In this document: positions 1 through 6,709 of the stretch, one piece after another
Numbering within the stretch: the first letter of the stretch is position 1
Layout of the letters: every line of letters begins with the position of its first letter
Source of the DNA: Clostridia bacterium
GTDB taxonomy: Bacteria; Bacillota; Clostridia; Oscillospirales; CAG-272
Reading direction: 5' to 3'
Length of the DNA: 9,515 nt
Assembly: GCA_017379815.1 (NCBI GenBank)
Contig: JAFNVK010000157.1
Coordinates: 1 to 9,515 of the forward strand
Program-made: the position numbers and the translations under genes
The notes under the pieces: generated by a model
Told to the model about the DNA's origin: nothing
Database searches by the model: none
What the model saw: the letters and a program-made list of their open reading frames with translations, nothing else

Positions 1-47
1 AAAAATATGCCGCTATCAAAGCGTGATACACCCGCCGAGATAGCGGC
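1..47 (-). terminator. Probable rho-independent terminator of the beta-galactosidase gene
   Basis: Read on the minus strand, a perfect 9 bp stem (GCCGCTATC at 39-47 pairing with GATAGCGGC at 9-17) encloses a 21-nt loop and is followed by ATATTTTT at 8-1. It starts 16 bp after the beta-galactosidase stop codon. The long loop and the interrupted U-tract make it a weaker example than a textbook terminator, but its position and orientation fit. Confidence 0.6.
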
Positions 48-63
48 TCTTTCTATTTTCACC

Positions 64-2637
64 TCAAAACCGGAAGCGGAAGGTGTTTTCGCCATCGCGG
101 GGGATCTCGTGCTCGGCGGGAAGGGTGGGGCCGCAGGAGTAGGAGCCGATTCCGCGCATGGCAAGGTCAAGGCATACGTTGACAAAGGGGTTCTCGGTCA
201 GCTCGTCGTCGTGCTTCGTCTCGCGCAGCTGCCTTGTCGTGTAGGGATTGACCGATGCGGAGAAGGGCTTTTCCGCGTGCAGGGCAAACAGTCCCTTCAC
301 GCCGAGATGCGTGCAGGCGTGGTGGCTTCCCGATTCCTGCGGACGCAGATATCCGTGCTCGTAGTTTTGCTCTGCGGTGCTTTCGTAATAGCCGTAATCG
401 CAGGCCACGTGCTTGTCCGAATAGCTCTCGTAGGGGCCGTAGCCCACGTAGGAGAAGGCATTAAAGGACCTCTCCACGCCAAACTCCAGGCCAAAGCGCG
501 GAAATTCCTTGACGTAGTCGGCAAGGCGATAGGAAAGCCGCAGGACAAGCTCCGCGCCCTCCACGCGGTATTCCGCCGTAAAGCTTGCGCAGGGCTCGAG
601 GCAGTTGGATGCCAGTGCGCCCTCAAAGCGATAGCCGTTTGCCAGATGCTCGCAGGAAAAGACGTGCGGACGGCAAACGTCAAGGCGGGAATGCTCGTAC
701 AGATGCGAGAGCAGATGGCGGTCGTTGTCGATATAGCGAGTCACGTTAAAGTGCATGGGTGCGGCGAGGATCTCGCGTCCGTCCGCCTTGATCGAGGTCA
801 GAAGTCCCGTATGCTCGTCGGCCAGAATGGAAAGCGTCTTCGCGCCGAGCGCGGGGTCGGGCAGGGGAGAGACCTCTCTCATGGGGGAGGAGAGCTTTCC
901 GCCGTAAACGGCCTTCATCTCCAGCGCGCCCGATTTGAGCCTGCGGTCGGCGGTGAGGAGACCGTCCACGCAGAAGTTGCCGTCATGCTCGGGCTCGCCA
1001 AAGTCGCCGCCGTAGCGTAGTCCCTTCTCGGTGAGGATCGCGTGGTCGGCCCACTCCCAAACAAAGGCGCCCATCATCTGTTCTTCCTCGTTGATCAGCT
1101 TCCAGTAATCGGCAAGATCCCCGCAGCTGTTGCCCATGGCGTGGGTGTATTCGCAGAGGACGAAGGGGCGGGTCTCCTTGGGGTCATCCAAGACCGACGC
1201 ACGGATGCGCTCGATGGAGGGGTACATCATGCTGACCACGTCCACCAAAGGGTAGTTGTAGTATTTGGGGTCTGCGCTTTGCAGGCTCTCGTAGTGAAGC
1301 GGACGGGTGGTATCCCGCTTTTTGATGTATTCGGCACCCGCAAAGAAGGCCTTGCCAAACATGGCCTCGTTGCCCATCGACCAGAGGATCACGCAGGTGC
1401 GGTTCTTGTCACGCTCCACAAGGGCCATCTGGCGGTCGGTGATGCCGGGAGCAAAGAGGTCCATTTCGGCGTATTCCCGCCACAGATCGTACTGATGCGA
1501 GCGGCTCTGCCGCTTGGCCGCGCCGTGCGTTTCCACGTCGGCCTCGTCCATGACGTAAAAGCCGAGGGCGTCGCAAAGCAGATAGAATTCGGGGCAGTTG
1601 GGGTAGTGCGAGGTGCGGATGGCATTGACGTTCAGCTCCTTCATCAGGCGAAGATCGAGGAGCATATCCTCGCGCGTGACGGTCGCGCCCGTGCGGCAGT
1701 TGAACTCGTGGCGGTTGACGCCCTTGAGCTTGACGGCCTCGCCGTTGATGCGAAAGACCTTGCCGTCGATCGAAATCTCGCGGAAGCCGATCTGCTCGGG
1801 AATGATCTCCCCGTCCGTGCTGACGGTGAGGGGATAGAGCGCGGGATCCTCGGGCGACCAGGGACGGATACCCGAAAGCGTAAGGGTTGCGCTCTCGCCG
1901 GGGGCAACCGTTGCTCGTTGCTCGGCAAGGCAGATCGCGAGCGGAATGGAGCTTTCATTCCGAAAGAGCAGCTCTCCCCGTCCGTCTGCGCAGCGCGTTT
2001 CGAGCTTGTAGTCGGTCACGTGACGCTCGGGGCGCGTGAGCAGATAGACGCTGCGGAAGATGCCCGAAAAGCGGAATTTGTCCTGGCACTCCAGATAGGA
2101 GGAGATACACCACTTGACGACCAGAACGTCGATCACGTTCTCCCCGTCAAGAAGAAGGTCGGTGACGTCAAATTCGCTCGTGGCGTGCGAGATCTGGGAG
2201 TATCCCTTTCGCGTTCCGTTGACGTAGAGGAAGAAGGCACTGTCCACGCCTTCGAAATTCAGGTAGTAGCGTTCCCCCGTCCGTTTGTTAAGGGAGAAGG
2301 CACGGCGATAGTGCCAGGAGGGATTGTCGTAGGCAATATGCGGCAGAAGAATGGGAAAGGGATAGCGCGTGTTGATGTATTGGATCTGATCCATGCCCTG
2401 CATCTGCACGCAGGAGGGAACGGGGATGGTTCTGTCCAAGGGCTCGTCGAGGCAAAAATCCTCGGCGTGCGCGTGCTCGCGGATCTGCCAGAGCCCGTCC
2501 AGCGAGAGAAAGCGCGAGGAGGAGGTGCGGTCGATGATGCCGTCCCGAATACGGATCTCGTCCTCGGGGGAGAAGGGAATATAGTAGCTTCGGTGCGGCT
2601 CTGTGCCGATGCGGTCAAAACGTTCCAGCTCTTGCAT
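64..2637 (-). CDS. lacZ: Glycoside hydrolase family 2 beta-galactosidase, lacking one Ig-like domain
   Basis: 857-residue cytoplasmic enzyme with no signal peptide, predicted to hydrolyse terminal beta-galactosides such as lactose. In order: GH2 jelly-roll sugar-binding domain (about 35-200, including GVDSAF and SGIF), Ig-like domain (about 205-290), TIM barrel (about 291-575) and the C-terminal Bgal_small beta-sandwich (about 600-857, with GYGPYESYSDKH). The acid/base is E424 in WSMGNEA and the nucleophile is E496 in CEYTHAMGNS. NRHEF, RTSHYP and DEADVETHG of the barrel are all present. By alignment from memory, the metal-ligand Asp201 of E. coli LacZ is kept (QDKF). Only about 35 residues lie between K575 and T610, where E. 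coli LacZ has about 140, so the Ig-like domain after the barrel seems absent; see findings. The start is fixed by AGGAGG five bases upstream. The gene is monocistronic, with its own promoter and terminator and no sugar transporter or sugar regulator beside it. Family certain; true substrate inferred. Confidence 0.93.
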   Translation of the reverse strand: MQELERFDRIGTEPHRSYYIPFSPEDEIRIRDGIIDRTSSSRFLSLDGLWQIREHAHAEDFCLDEPLDRTIPVPSCVQMQGMDQIQYINTRYPFPILLPHIAYDNPSWHYRRAFSLNKRTGERYYLNFEGVDSAFFLYVNGTRKGYSQISHATSEFDVTDLLLDGENVIDVLVVKWCISSYLECQDKFRFSGIFRSVYLLTRPERHVTDYKLETRCADGRGELLFRNESSIPLAICLAEQRATVAPGESATLTLSGIRPWSPEDPALYPLTVSTDGEIIPEQIGFREISIDGKVFRINGEAVKLKGVNRHEFNCRTGATVTREDMLLDLRLMKELNVNAIRTSHYPNCPEFYLLCDALGFYVMDEADVETHGAAKRQSRSHQYDLWREYAEMDLFAPGITDRQMALVERDKNRTCVILWSMGNEAMFGKAFFAGAEYIKKRDTTRPLHYESLQSADPKYYNYPLVDVVSMMYPSIERIRASVLDDPKETRPFVLCEYTHAMGNSCGDLADYWKLINEEEQMMGAFVWEWADHAILTEKGLRYGGDFGEPEHDGNFCVDGLLTADRRLKSGALEMKAVYGGKLSSPMREVSPLPDPALGAKTLSILADEHTGLLTSIKADGREILAAPMHFNVTRYIDNDRHLLSHLYEHSRLDVCRPHVFSCEHLANGYRFEGALASNCLEPCASFTAEYRVEGAELVLRLSYRLADYVKEFPRFGLEFGVERSFNAFSYVGYGPYESYSDKHVACDYGYYESTAEQNYEHGYLRPQESGSHHACTHLGVKGLFALHAEKPFSASVNPYTTRQLRETKHDDELTENPFVNVCLDLAMRGIGSYSCGPTLPAEHEIPRDGENTFRFRF

Positions 2638-2676
2638 GGGTTCCTCCTTTTTGTGCGCGGGATTTTTCTTAATTTT

Positions 2677-2705
2677 ATTGTATCACGGACGAGGAGGGAT
2701 TGCAA
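2677..2705 (-). promoter_or_regulatory. Promoter of the beta-galactosidase gene
   Basis: On the minus strand, the -35 box TTGCAA (2705-2700) and -10 box TACAAT (2682-2677) are separated by exactly 17 bp. TGA directly before the -10 gives an extended -10. Transcription would start near 2670, leaving a leader of about 33 nt that contains the AGGAGG ribosome binding site (2648-2643). No clear operator or cre-like site was recognised. Confidence 0.75.
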
Positions 2706-2828
2706 GTCCTTTTTGCTCCGGCGAGTGCTTTTCTAAAGCGAAAGGATCTTTGGCATGGTCTTTTTGTCGGGTTTTGTCGGTGCTTTTTTGTGAAAAAAGC
2801 CGATTTTTGCGCTTTTCGAAAATCTCTC
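2706..2828. other. AT-rich divergent spacer with three GCTTTT-type palindromes
   Basis: This is the DNA between the diverging beta-galactosidase and tdk promoters. I see no convincing gene in it. It holds three related inverted repeats: GCTTT-TCT-AAAGC at 2727-2739, GCTTTTTT-GTG-AAAAAAGC at 2782-2800 and the perfect palindrome TTTTCGAAAA at 2813-2822. It also has a tandem TTTTGTCGG at 2762-2770 and 2772-2780. These could be regulator sites, UP-element-like A/T tracts or simply composition. Confidence 0.45.
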
Positions 2829-2857
2829 TTGCACAAGCGTCCAAAACATGGTATACT
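2829..2857 (+). promoter_or_regulatory. Promoter of tdk
   Basis: The -35 box TTGCAC (2829-2834) and -10 box TATACT (2852-2857) have a 17 bp spacer, and TGG before the -10 gives an extended -10. Expected transcription start is about 2864, leaving a leader of about 62 nt. An in-frame ATG at 2848 lies inside this promoter and so cannot be the translation start. Confidence 0.8.
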
Positions 2858-2925
2858 ATTCTCTGCCGCACACTGCGCTTTTTTTGCGCGTGCCGATCGA
2901 TGAATGGAAAGGATCGTTTTTTCCA

Positions 2926-3534
2926 ATGGCAAAGCTTTATTTCAAATACGGTGCGATGGGGTCCTCCAAGACCGCAAACGCCCTCATTACCCGTTTCAAT
3001 TACCAGGAGCGAGGCATGAAGGTCTGGCTCATTAAGCCCGCGCTCGATACCCGTGACGGTCTTGACGTGGTCTATTCCCGCGTGGGACTGCAGGCCACTG
3101 CCGACGTGATCGAGCAGGAGACCGATATTTTTGCGCTCTTTACGGCCGAGCATCGCGATTGCCACGCCGTGATCGCGGATGAGTGCCAGTTCTTTACCGT
3201 GGAGCAGGTGGACCAGCTCCGCAGGATCGTGGATCTTTTTGACGTTCCCGTTCTTTGCTTCGGTCTGCGCACCGACTTTTTGACGCACCTCTTTGCGGGA
3301 AGCCGTCGCCTCTTTGAGGTGGCCGACTCGATCACCGAGATCAAGACCATTTGCTCCTGCGGCAAGAAGGCGATCGTCAACGCCCGTATCGATGATAACG
3401 GAAAGATCATCACGCGCGGCGGCCAGATCCTTCTGGGCGGAAACGATTCCTACGTGGCCATGTGTCACGCCTGCTGGACCGAGGAGATCCGCCGTCAGGA
3501 GGCCGAGGAGAGCCGAGAGGAACCGGCTCTTTGA
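2926..3534 (+). CDS. tdk: Thymidine kinase (type II, TK1-like)
   Basis: 202-residue cytoplasmic enzyme that phosphorylates thymidine (and deoxyuridine) with ATP in pyrimidine salvage. The P-loop GAMGSSKT is at residues 9-16 (K15 contacts phosphate). DECQF at 85-89 contains the catalytic base E86, and CFGLRTDF forms the next conserved strand. The lasso/zinc region has ligands C143 and C145 (CSCG) plus C180 and C183 (CHAC). The last ligand is Cys, where TK1 proteins such as the human enzyme have His. Length is normal for the family. The start is 2926, because the longer reading from 2848 overlaps the promoter; GGAAAGGA at 2906-2913 precedes the start by 12 bases. It is a single-gene unit, divergent from the beta-galactosidase gene and convergent with tetR. 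The C-terminus is Glu-rich. Confidence 0.95.
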   Translation: MAKLYFKYGAMGSSKTANALITRFNYQERGMKVWLIKPALDTRDGLDVVYSRVGLQATADVIEQETDIFALFTAEHRDCHAVIADECQFFTVEQVDQLRRIVDLFDVPVLCFGLRTDFLTHLFAGSRRLFEVADSITEIKTICSCGKKAIVNARIDDNGKIITRGGQILLGGNDSYVAMCHACWTEEIRRQEAEESREEPAL

Positions 3535-3550
3535 GCGAAGTAAATAAACG

Positions 3551-3607
3551 AAAAACGAGCACCTGCGCTCTACCGACGGGGTAGAACGAGCAGGCGCTCG
3601 CTTTTTT
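3551..3607. terminator. Bidirectional terminator between tdk and tetR
   Basis: A long hairpin spans 3556-3600. The outer stem is CGAGCACCTGC (3556-3566) with CAGGCGCTCG at 3591-3600, one A/C mismatch. After an asymmetric internal loop comes the inner stem TCTACC with GGTAGA (closing near GACG). TTTTTT follows at 3602-3607 on the plus strand and AAAAA at 3551-3555 supplies a U-tract on the minus strand, so it can stop both converging transcripts. The plus-strand T-run overlaps the tetR stop codon. Confidence 0.88.
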
Positions 3608-4184
3608 ATGCGGTCAGAATGTCCGAGAGACGGGTGCGGATCATGGAGATGGTCGCGTCGTCGTTGGCCAGCTCCCGATTGCCGAGCATCAGCACGGTGC
3701 CGTAGATCAGGGCGAGGAAGGCGTAGCTCTTTTCCGCCTCGGTCGCGGCGCTGTCTCCGCGGCGTTGGCAGTAGGCGCGGATCAGGGAGGTGAGTCCCTC
3801 GCTGATCTTTCTGCGCTCAAAGAGGCGCGGATCCTCCTCCTTGGCGTCGGTGTCGAGGAGGAGCACCGAGCGGAAGTTGGGATTGGCGATCCAGAAGCGG
3901 ATGTGCGCCACGCCAAGCTCGCAAAGCGCGCGCGTGTCGTCCGAGGGGAAGACGGCGAGGATCTGCTCCTGCAGGAGCGTCCATTGACGGTTGATGTAGC
4001 GAATGATCTCGAGGATCAGCTCCTCCTTGTCGCGAAAATGGCGGTAGGGAGCGGCGCAGGAGACCTCGCTGGCCACGGCCACGCGGCGAAGCGAAAAGTC
4101 GTTGAGCCCGTGCGTCTCCAGCTCGCGGATGCCTGCGATGATCAGCCGTTCGCGAACGGCGCCTGCGGTGTAGCCTTCTTCCAT
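3606..4184 (-). CDS. TetR/AcrR-family transcriptional regulator, likely repressor of the aro operon and of itself
   Basis: 192-residue one-component regulator. The N-terminal TetR helix-turn-helix covers about residues 9-56, with the typical FSLRRVAVASEV and recognition-helix end APYRHFRDKEEL. The remaining all-helical part is a ligand-binding and dimerisation domain that cannot be matched to a specific inducer; it resembles AcrR/WHG-type members. The start is supported by AAGGAG six bases upstream. The gene diverges from the aromatic amino acid operon, and the same GTTAAC-N3-GTTAAC element lies in its own leader and just downstream of the aro promoter. This suggests joint control of both units. 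Its ligand could be an aromatic amino acid, a shikimate or chorismate intermediate, or an unrelated compound. The family call is solid; target and role are inferred from site placement. The stop codon overlaps the terminator shared with tdk. Confidence 0.93.
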   Translation of the reverse strand: MEEGYTAGAVRERLIIAGIRELETHGLNDFSLRRVAVASEVSCAAPYRHFRDKEELILEIIRYINRQWTLLQEQILAVFPSDDTRALCELGVAHIRFWIANPNFRSVLLLDTDAKEEDPRLFERRKISEGLTSLIRAYCQRRGDSAATEAEKSYAFLALIYGTVLMLGNRELANDDATISMIRTRLSDILTA

Positions 4185-4197
4185 GATCTTCTCCTTT

Positions 4198-4212
4198 GTA
4201 AACGGTGTTAAC
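4198..4212. promoter_or_regulatory. Putative TetR operator in the tetR leader
   Basis: On the plus strand this reads GTAAAC-GGT-GTTAAC, one mismatch from the symmetric GTTAAC-N3-GTTAAC found at the aro promoter, with the same 9 bp repeat spacing. It lies immediately upstream of the tetR ribosome binding site (4191-4196), about 40-50 bp after the expected tetR transcription start, where a bound repressor would act as a roadblock. Confidence 0.6.
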
Positions 4213-4256
4213 CTCCCAAGAGCAGGTGGGAATGCCTCGAGGGAGCTTTCTTGCTT

Positions 4257-4285
4257 ATTCTATCATAAAATCAAGGCTTTTTCAA
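4257..4285 (-). promoter_or_regulatory. Promoter of tetR
   Basis: On the minus strand, the -35 box TTGAAA (4285-4280) and -10 box TAGAAT (4262-4257) have a 17 bp spacer. Transcription would start near 4250, giving a leader of about 65 nt that contains the operator-like element at 4198-4212. Confidence 0.72.
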
Positions 4286-4309
4286 GAGGAATTTCCAAAA
4301 AAGCCTTGA
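4271..4309. repeat. Perfect 12 bp inverted repeat spanning both divergent -35 regions
   Basis: TCAAGGCTTTTT (4271-4282) and AAAAAGCCTTGA (4298-4309) are exact reverse complements separated by 15 bp. The right arm contains most of the aro -35 box and the left arm overlaps the tetR -35 box, so the repeat is centred between the two promoters. It differs from the GTTAAC operators and could bind a second regulator, or be a chance product of two similar promoters facing each other. Confidence 0.7.
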
Positions 4310-4333
4310 CTTTTTTCCAGGATCATGTATAAT
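4306..4333 (+). promoter_or_regulatory. Promoter of the aminotransferase-pheA-aroBCE operon
   Basis: The -35 box TTGACT (4306-4311) and a perfect -10 box TATAAT (4328-4333) have a 16 bp spacer. The transcription start is expected near 4340. The untranslated leader is only about 35 nt, too short for a T-box, leader peptide or attenuator. No other strong promoter was seen inside the operon. Confidence 0.85.
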
Positions 4334-4337
4334 AGGA

Positions 4338-4362
4338 TTAACGAAGTTAACAATGTTAACTT
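4338..4362. promoter_or_regulatory. Putative TetR operator at the aro promoter
   Basis: AAGTTAACAATGTTAACTT (4344-4362) is a palindrome with 8 bp arms and a 3 bp centre. An additional TTAAC at 4338-4342 makes three TTAAC units exactly 9 bp apart (4338, 4347, 4356). The element covers about +1 to +23 of the expected transcript and ends next to the Shine-Dalgarno sequence, a position where a bound protein would block promoter clearance. A near-identical element sits in the tetR leader. Confidence 0.75.
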
Positions 4363-4373
4363 GGAGGTGTCCG

Positions 4374-5561
4374 ATGATCAATCAAAGCATGAGGGCACTG
4401 GGCGAGAAGCGCTCGGTGATCCGCGAATTATTTGAATACGGAAGGGCGCGCAAAAAGGAGATCGGCGAGGATAAGGTCTTCGATTTCAGCCTCGGCAACC
4501 CAAGCGTTCCCGCACCGAACGCCGTGCGCGATCGGCTGATCGCACTTTTGCAGAAGGGGGATCCCGTCCGCCTGCACGGCTATACCTCCGCCCAAGGAGA
4601 CGCCGAGGTCAGACGCGCGATCGCAGAGTATCTCAACGCCACGCATTCCGCAGGCGTCACGGCCGATTGCTTGTATCTTACGGCGGGAGCGGCGGCCTCG
4701 CTGACCGTTTCGCTTACGGCCATTCTCAATCCGGGAGACGAGGTCATTCTGCTCGCCCCCTTCTTTCCCGAGTATCGCGTATTCGTGGAGCGAACGGGTG
4801 CTAAGGTAATTCCCGTGGCCTGCCGCGAGCCGGATTTTCAGCCCGATCCTTCGGCACTTGCCGAGGCGATCACCGAGCGCACGCGTGCCGTGATCGTCAA
4901 TTCTCCCAACAACCCGACGGGAGCCGTGCTCACCGAGGAGAACGCCAAGGCCATGTGCCAGGTCCTTGCGGAAGCCTCGGCGCGCTTTGGCGAGCCGATC
5001 TATCTGATCGCGGACGAGCCCTACCGCGAGCTGGTCTGGGAGGGGGAGAGCGTTCCGTATCTTCCCAATCTTTACCCCGACACGCTGGTCTGCTATTCCT
5101 TCAGCAAGTCGCTCTCCCTGCCCGGTGAGCGCATTGGCTACGTGCTGGTCTCGCCGCGCGCCAAGGAGTTTTCCGCACTCTATGCGGCGGTCTGCGGAGC
5201 GGGAAGGGCGCTCGGCTTCGTTTGTGCCCCCAGCCTCTTTCAGCAGCTGATCCCCGACGTATTAGGCCTTACGGTGGATCTCTCGGCCTACGAGACCAAC
5301 CGCCGTATGCTTTTCGAGAGCCTTACGGCCTACGGCTTTTCGGTGGTTCCGCCCAGCGGAGAGTTTTATCTGTTCATCAAGGCCCCGGGAGGGGACGCCA
5401 ACGCCTTTTGCGAGCGTGCAAAGGAGCAGGAGATCCTTCTTGTTCCCTCGGACGACTTTGGCTGTCCCGGCTACGTGCGCCTTGCCTATTGCGTGACGAC
5501 CGAGCAGATCGAGCGCGCGCTTCCTGCCTTTGGCCGTCTGGCCAAGCTTTGCGGTCTTTGA
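4374..5561 (+). CDS. Class I PLP-dependent aminotransferase, likely aromatic/aspartate type
   Basis: 395-residue fold-type I aminotransferase, cytoplasmic. The conserved set is complete: NNPTG at 179-183, DEPY with D214 (pairs with the pyridine nitrogen of PLP) and Y217, the Schiff-base lysine K245 in SFSKSLSLPGERIGY, and the substrate-carboxylate arginine R369 in YVRLAYC. SLGNPSVPAP near the N-terminus is typical of the aspartate/aromatic aminotransferase group. The start is 4374, placed by GGAGG at 4363-4367 six bases upstream; an in-frame ATG at 4353 lies in the operator and has no ribosome binding site. As first gene before pheA, it probably transaminates phenylpyruvate (and perhaps p-hydroxyphenylpyruvate or prephenate), giving phenylalanine. 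Aspartate or broader specificity is equally compatible with the sequence. The next gene follows after 47 bp. Confidence 0.9.
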   Translation: MINQSMRALGEKRSVIRELFEYGRARKKEIGEDKVFDFSLGNPSVPAPNAVRDRLIALLQKGDPVRLHGYTSAQGDAEVRRAIAEYLNATHSAGVTADCLYLTAGAAASLTVSLTAILNPGDEVILLAPFFPEYRVFVERTGAKVIPVACREPDFQPDPSALAEAITERTRAVIVNSPNNPTGAVLTEENAKAMCQVLAEASARFGEPIYLIADEPYRELVWEGESVPYLPNLYPDTLVCYSFSKSLSLPGERIGYVLVSPRAKEFSALYAAVCGAGRALGFVCAPSLFQQLIPDVLGLTVDLSAYETNRRMLFESLTAYGFSVVPPSGEFYLFIKAPGGDANAFCERAKEQEILLVPSDDFGCPGYVRLAYCVTTEQIERALPAFGRLAKLCGL

Positions 5562-5608
5562 CCCAACACAAACGATAACGAGGGAAGTTTCCCCGGAGGA
5601 TAAGCATT

Positions 5609-6709
5609 ATGGATCTTTTGGAGCAAGCAAGACGCGAGATCAACGAGGTTGACCGCGAAATGGCCGAGCTGTTCGTGCGCCGTATGCGCGCGTCCGAGCA
5701 GGTTGCCGCCTACAAGCAGGAGATGGGTCTGCCCGTGCTTGACCCTGTGCGCGAGGCGCAGGTGATCCGCAAGAACGGTGAGCACCTGGAGGACGACGTC
5801 CTGCGCGAATACTATATGAATTTTCTCAAAAATACCATGTCCATCTCCCGTGCGTACCAGCACAGAATTCTTGAAGGAATGCGCGTGGCCTATTGCGGAA
5901 CGGAGGGCGCGTTTGCCCATATTGCAACGGGCAAGCTCTTTCCCACGGCGGAGAAGGTCGCCTTCGGCGATTTTGCCGACGCCTACCGCGCCGTTGAGGC
6001 GGGAGAGTGCGACGTGGCGGTTCTCCCCCTGGAGAACAGCTATAACGGCGAGGTCGGACAGGTCACGGATCTGATGTTCTCGGGCAGCCTGTACGTCAAC
6101 GAGATCCTCGAGCTTGCCGTTACGCAGGATCTTTTGACCGTTCCGGGAGCAAAGACCTCGGATATTCAGCGCGTGCTGAGCCATCCGCAGGCGCTCGGCC
6201 AGTGTGCGGAGTACATTCGCAGTCAGGGCTGGGAGCCGGTCGAATACAGCAACACGGCTCTGGCGGCCAAGTTTGTGGCCGAGCAGGGCGATCCCTCTCT
6301 TGCGGCGATCGCCAGCGAGGAGGCCGCCGCCATCTTCGGGCTCACGGTCAAGGCGCGCAACGTCAACGCCAGCCGAAGCAATACGACCCGCTTTGCCGTC
6401 TTCTCACGCAGTGAGAACCGTCGGGCAAAGGGGAGCATGGGCGAGCATTTTATCCTGACCTTCACCGTCAAGAACGAGGCAGGCGCTCTGGCGCGCGCCA
6501 TTGACGTTATCGGTCAGCACGGCTTCAATATGCGCTGCCTGCGCAGCCGTCCGATGAAGGAGCTGCTCTGGGAGTACTACTTCTACGTGGAGGCCGAGGG
6601 AAGCGTGCACAGTCCTGCCGGCGAGGAGCTGATGCGGGAGCTCGAGAGCTTCTGTGACCGACTCAAGATGGTCGGCACCTATTCCAAGACGGGGGGAGCA
6701 AAGACATGA
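5609..6709 (+). CDS. pheA: Bifunctional chorismate mutase/prephenate dehydratase (P-protein)
   Basis: 366-residue enzyme converting chorismate to prephenate and then phenylpyruvate. Residues 1-86 form an AroQ chorismate mutase domain: R8, R25, K36, D45, R48, E49 and Q84 match the E. coli active-site set R11, R28, K39, D48, R51, E52, Q88. About 92-270 is the prephenate dehydratase domain (CGTEGAFAH near its start, LPLENSYNGEV, and the catalytic NTTRF at 258-262). About 275-355 is an ACT domain for phenylalanine feedback: GALA at 292-295 matches GALV, but the ESRP motif is RSRP at 312-315, a Glu-to-Arg change at a Phe-sensing position (from memory of E. coli PheA). GGAGG lies nine bases before the start. 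The gene overlaps aroB by ATGA, implying translational coupling. Confidence 0.95.
   Translation: MDLLEQARREINEVDREMAELFVRRMRASEQVAAYKQEMGLPVLDPVREAQVIRKNGEHLEDDVLREYYMNFLKNTMSISRAYQHRILEGMRVAYCGTEGAFAHIATGKLFPTAEKVAFGDFADAYRAVEAGECDVAVLPLENSYNGEVGQVTDLMFSGSLYVNEILELAVTQDLLTVPGAKTSDIQRVLSHPQALGQCAEYIRSQGWEPVEYSNTALAAKFVAEQGDPSLAAIASEEAAAIFGLTVKARNVNASRSNTTRFAVFSRSENRRAKGSMGEHFILTFTVKNEAGALARAIDVIGQHGFNMRCLRSRPMKELLWEYYFYVEAEGSVHSPAGEELMRELESFCDRLKMVGTYSKTGGAKT

Noticed and set aside
1042..2736. Long plus-strand open frames (7-1020 and 1042-2736) antisense to the beta-galactosidase gene
   Set aside because: Both lie opposite well-supported catalytic motifs on the minus strand, lack good ribosome binding sites and encode no recognisable domain.
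2848..2925. N-terminal extension of thymidine kinase from the ATG at 2848
   Set aside because: This ATG is inside the extended -10 of the tdk promoter, and the family's N-terminus begins at the 2926 Met.
4353..4373. Upstream ATG of the aminotransferase at 4353
   Set aside because: It lies within the operator palindrome with no ribosome binding site, whereas 4374 has GGAGG at ideal spacing.
4334..4373. T-box, riboswitch or leader-peptide attenuator ahead of the aro operon
   Set aside because: The leader from the expected start is only about 35 nt and holds no hairpin ladder or aromatic-codon-rich small frame.
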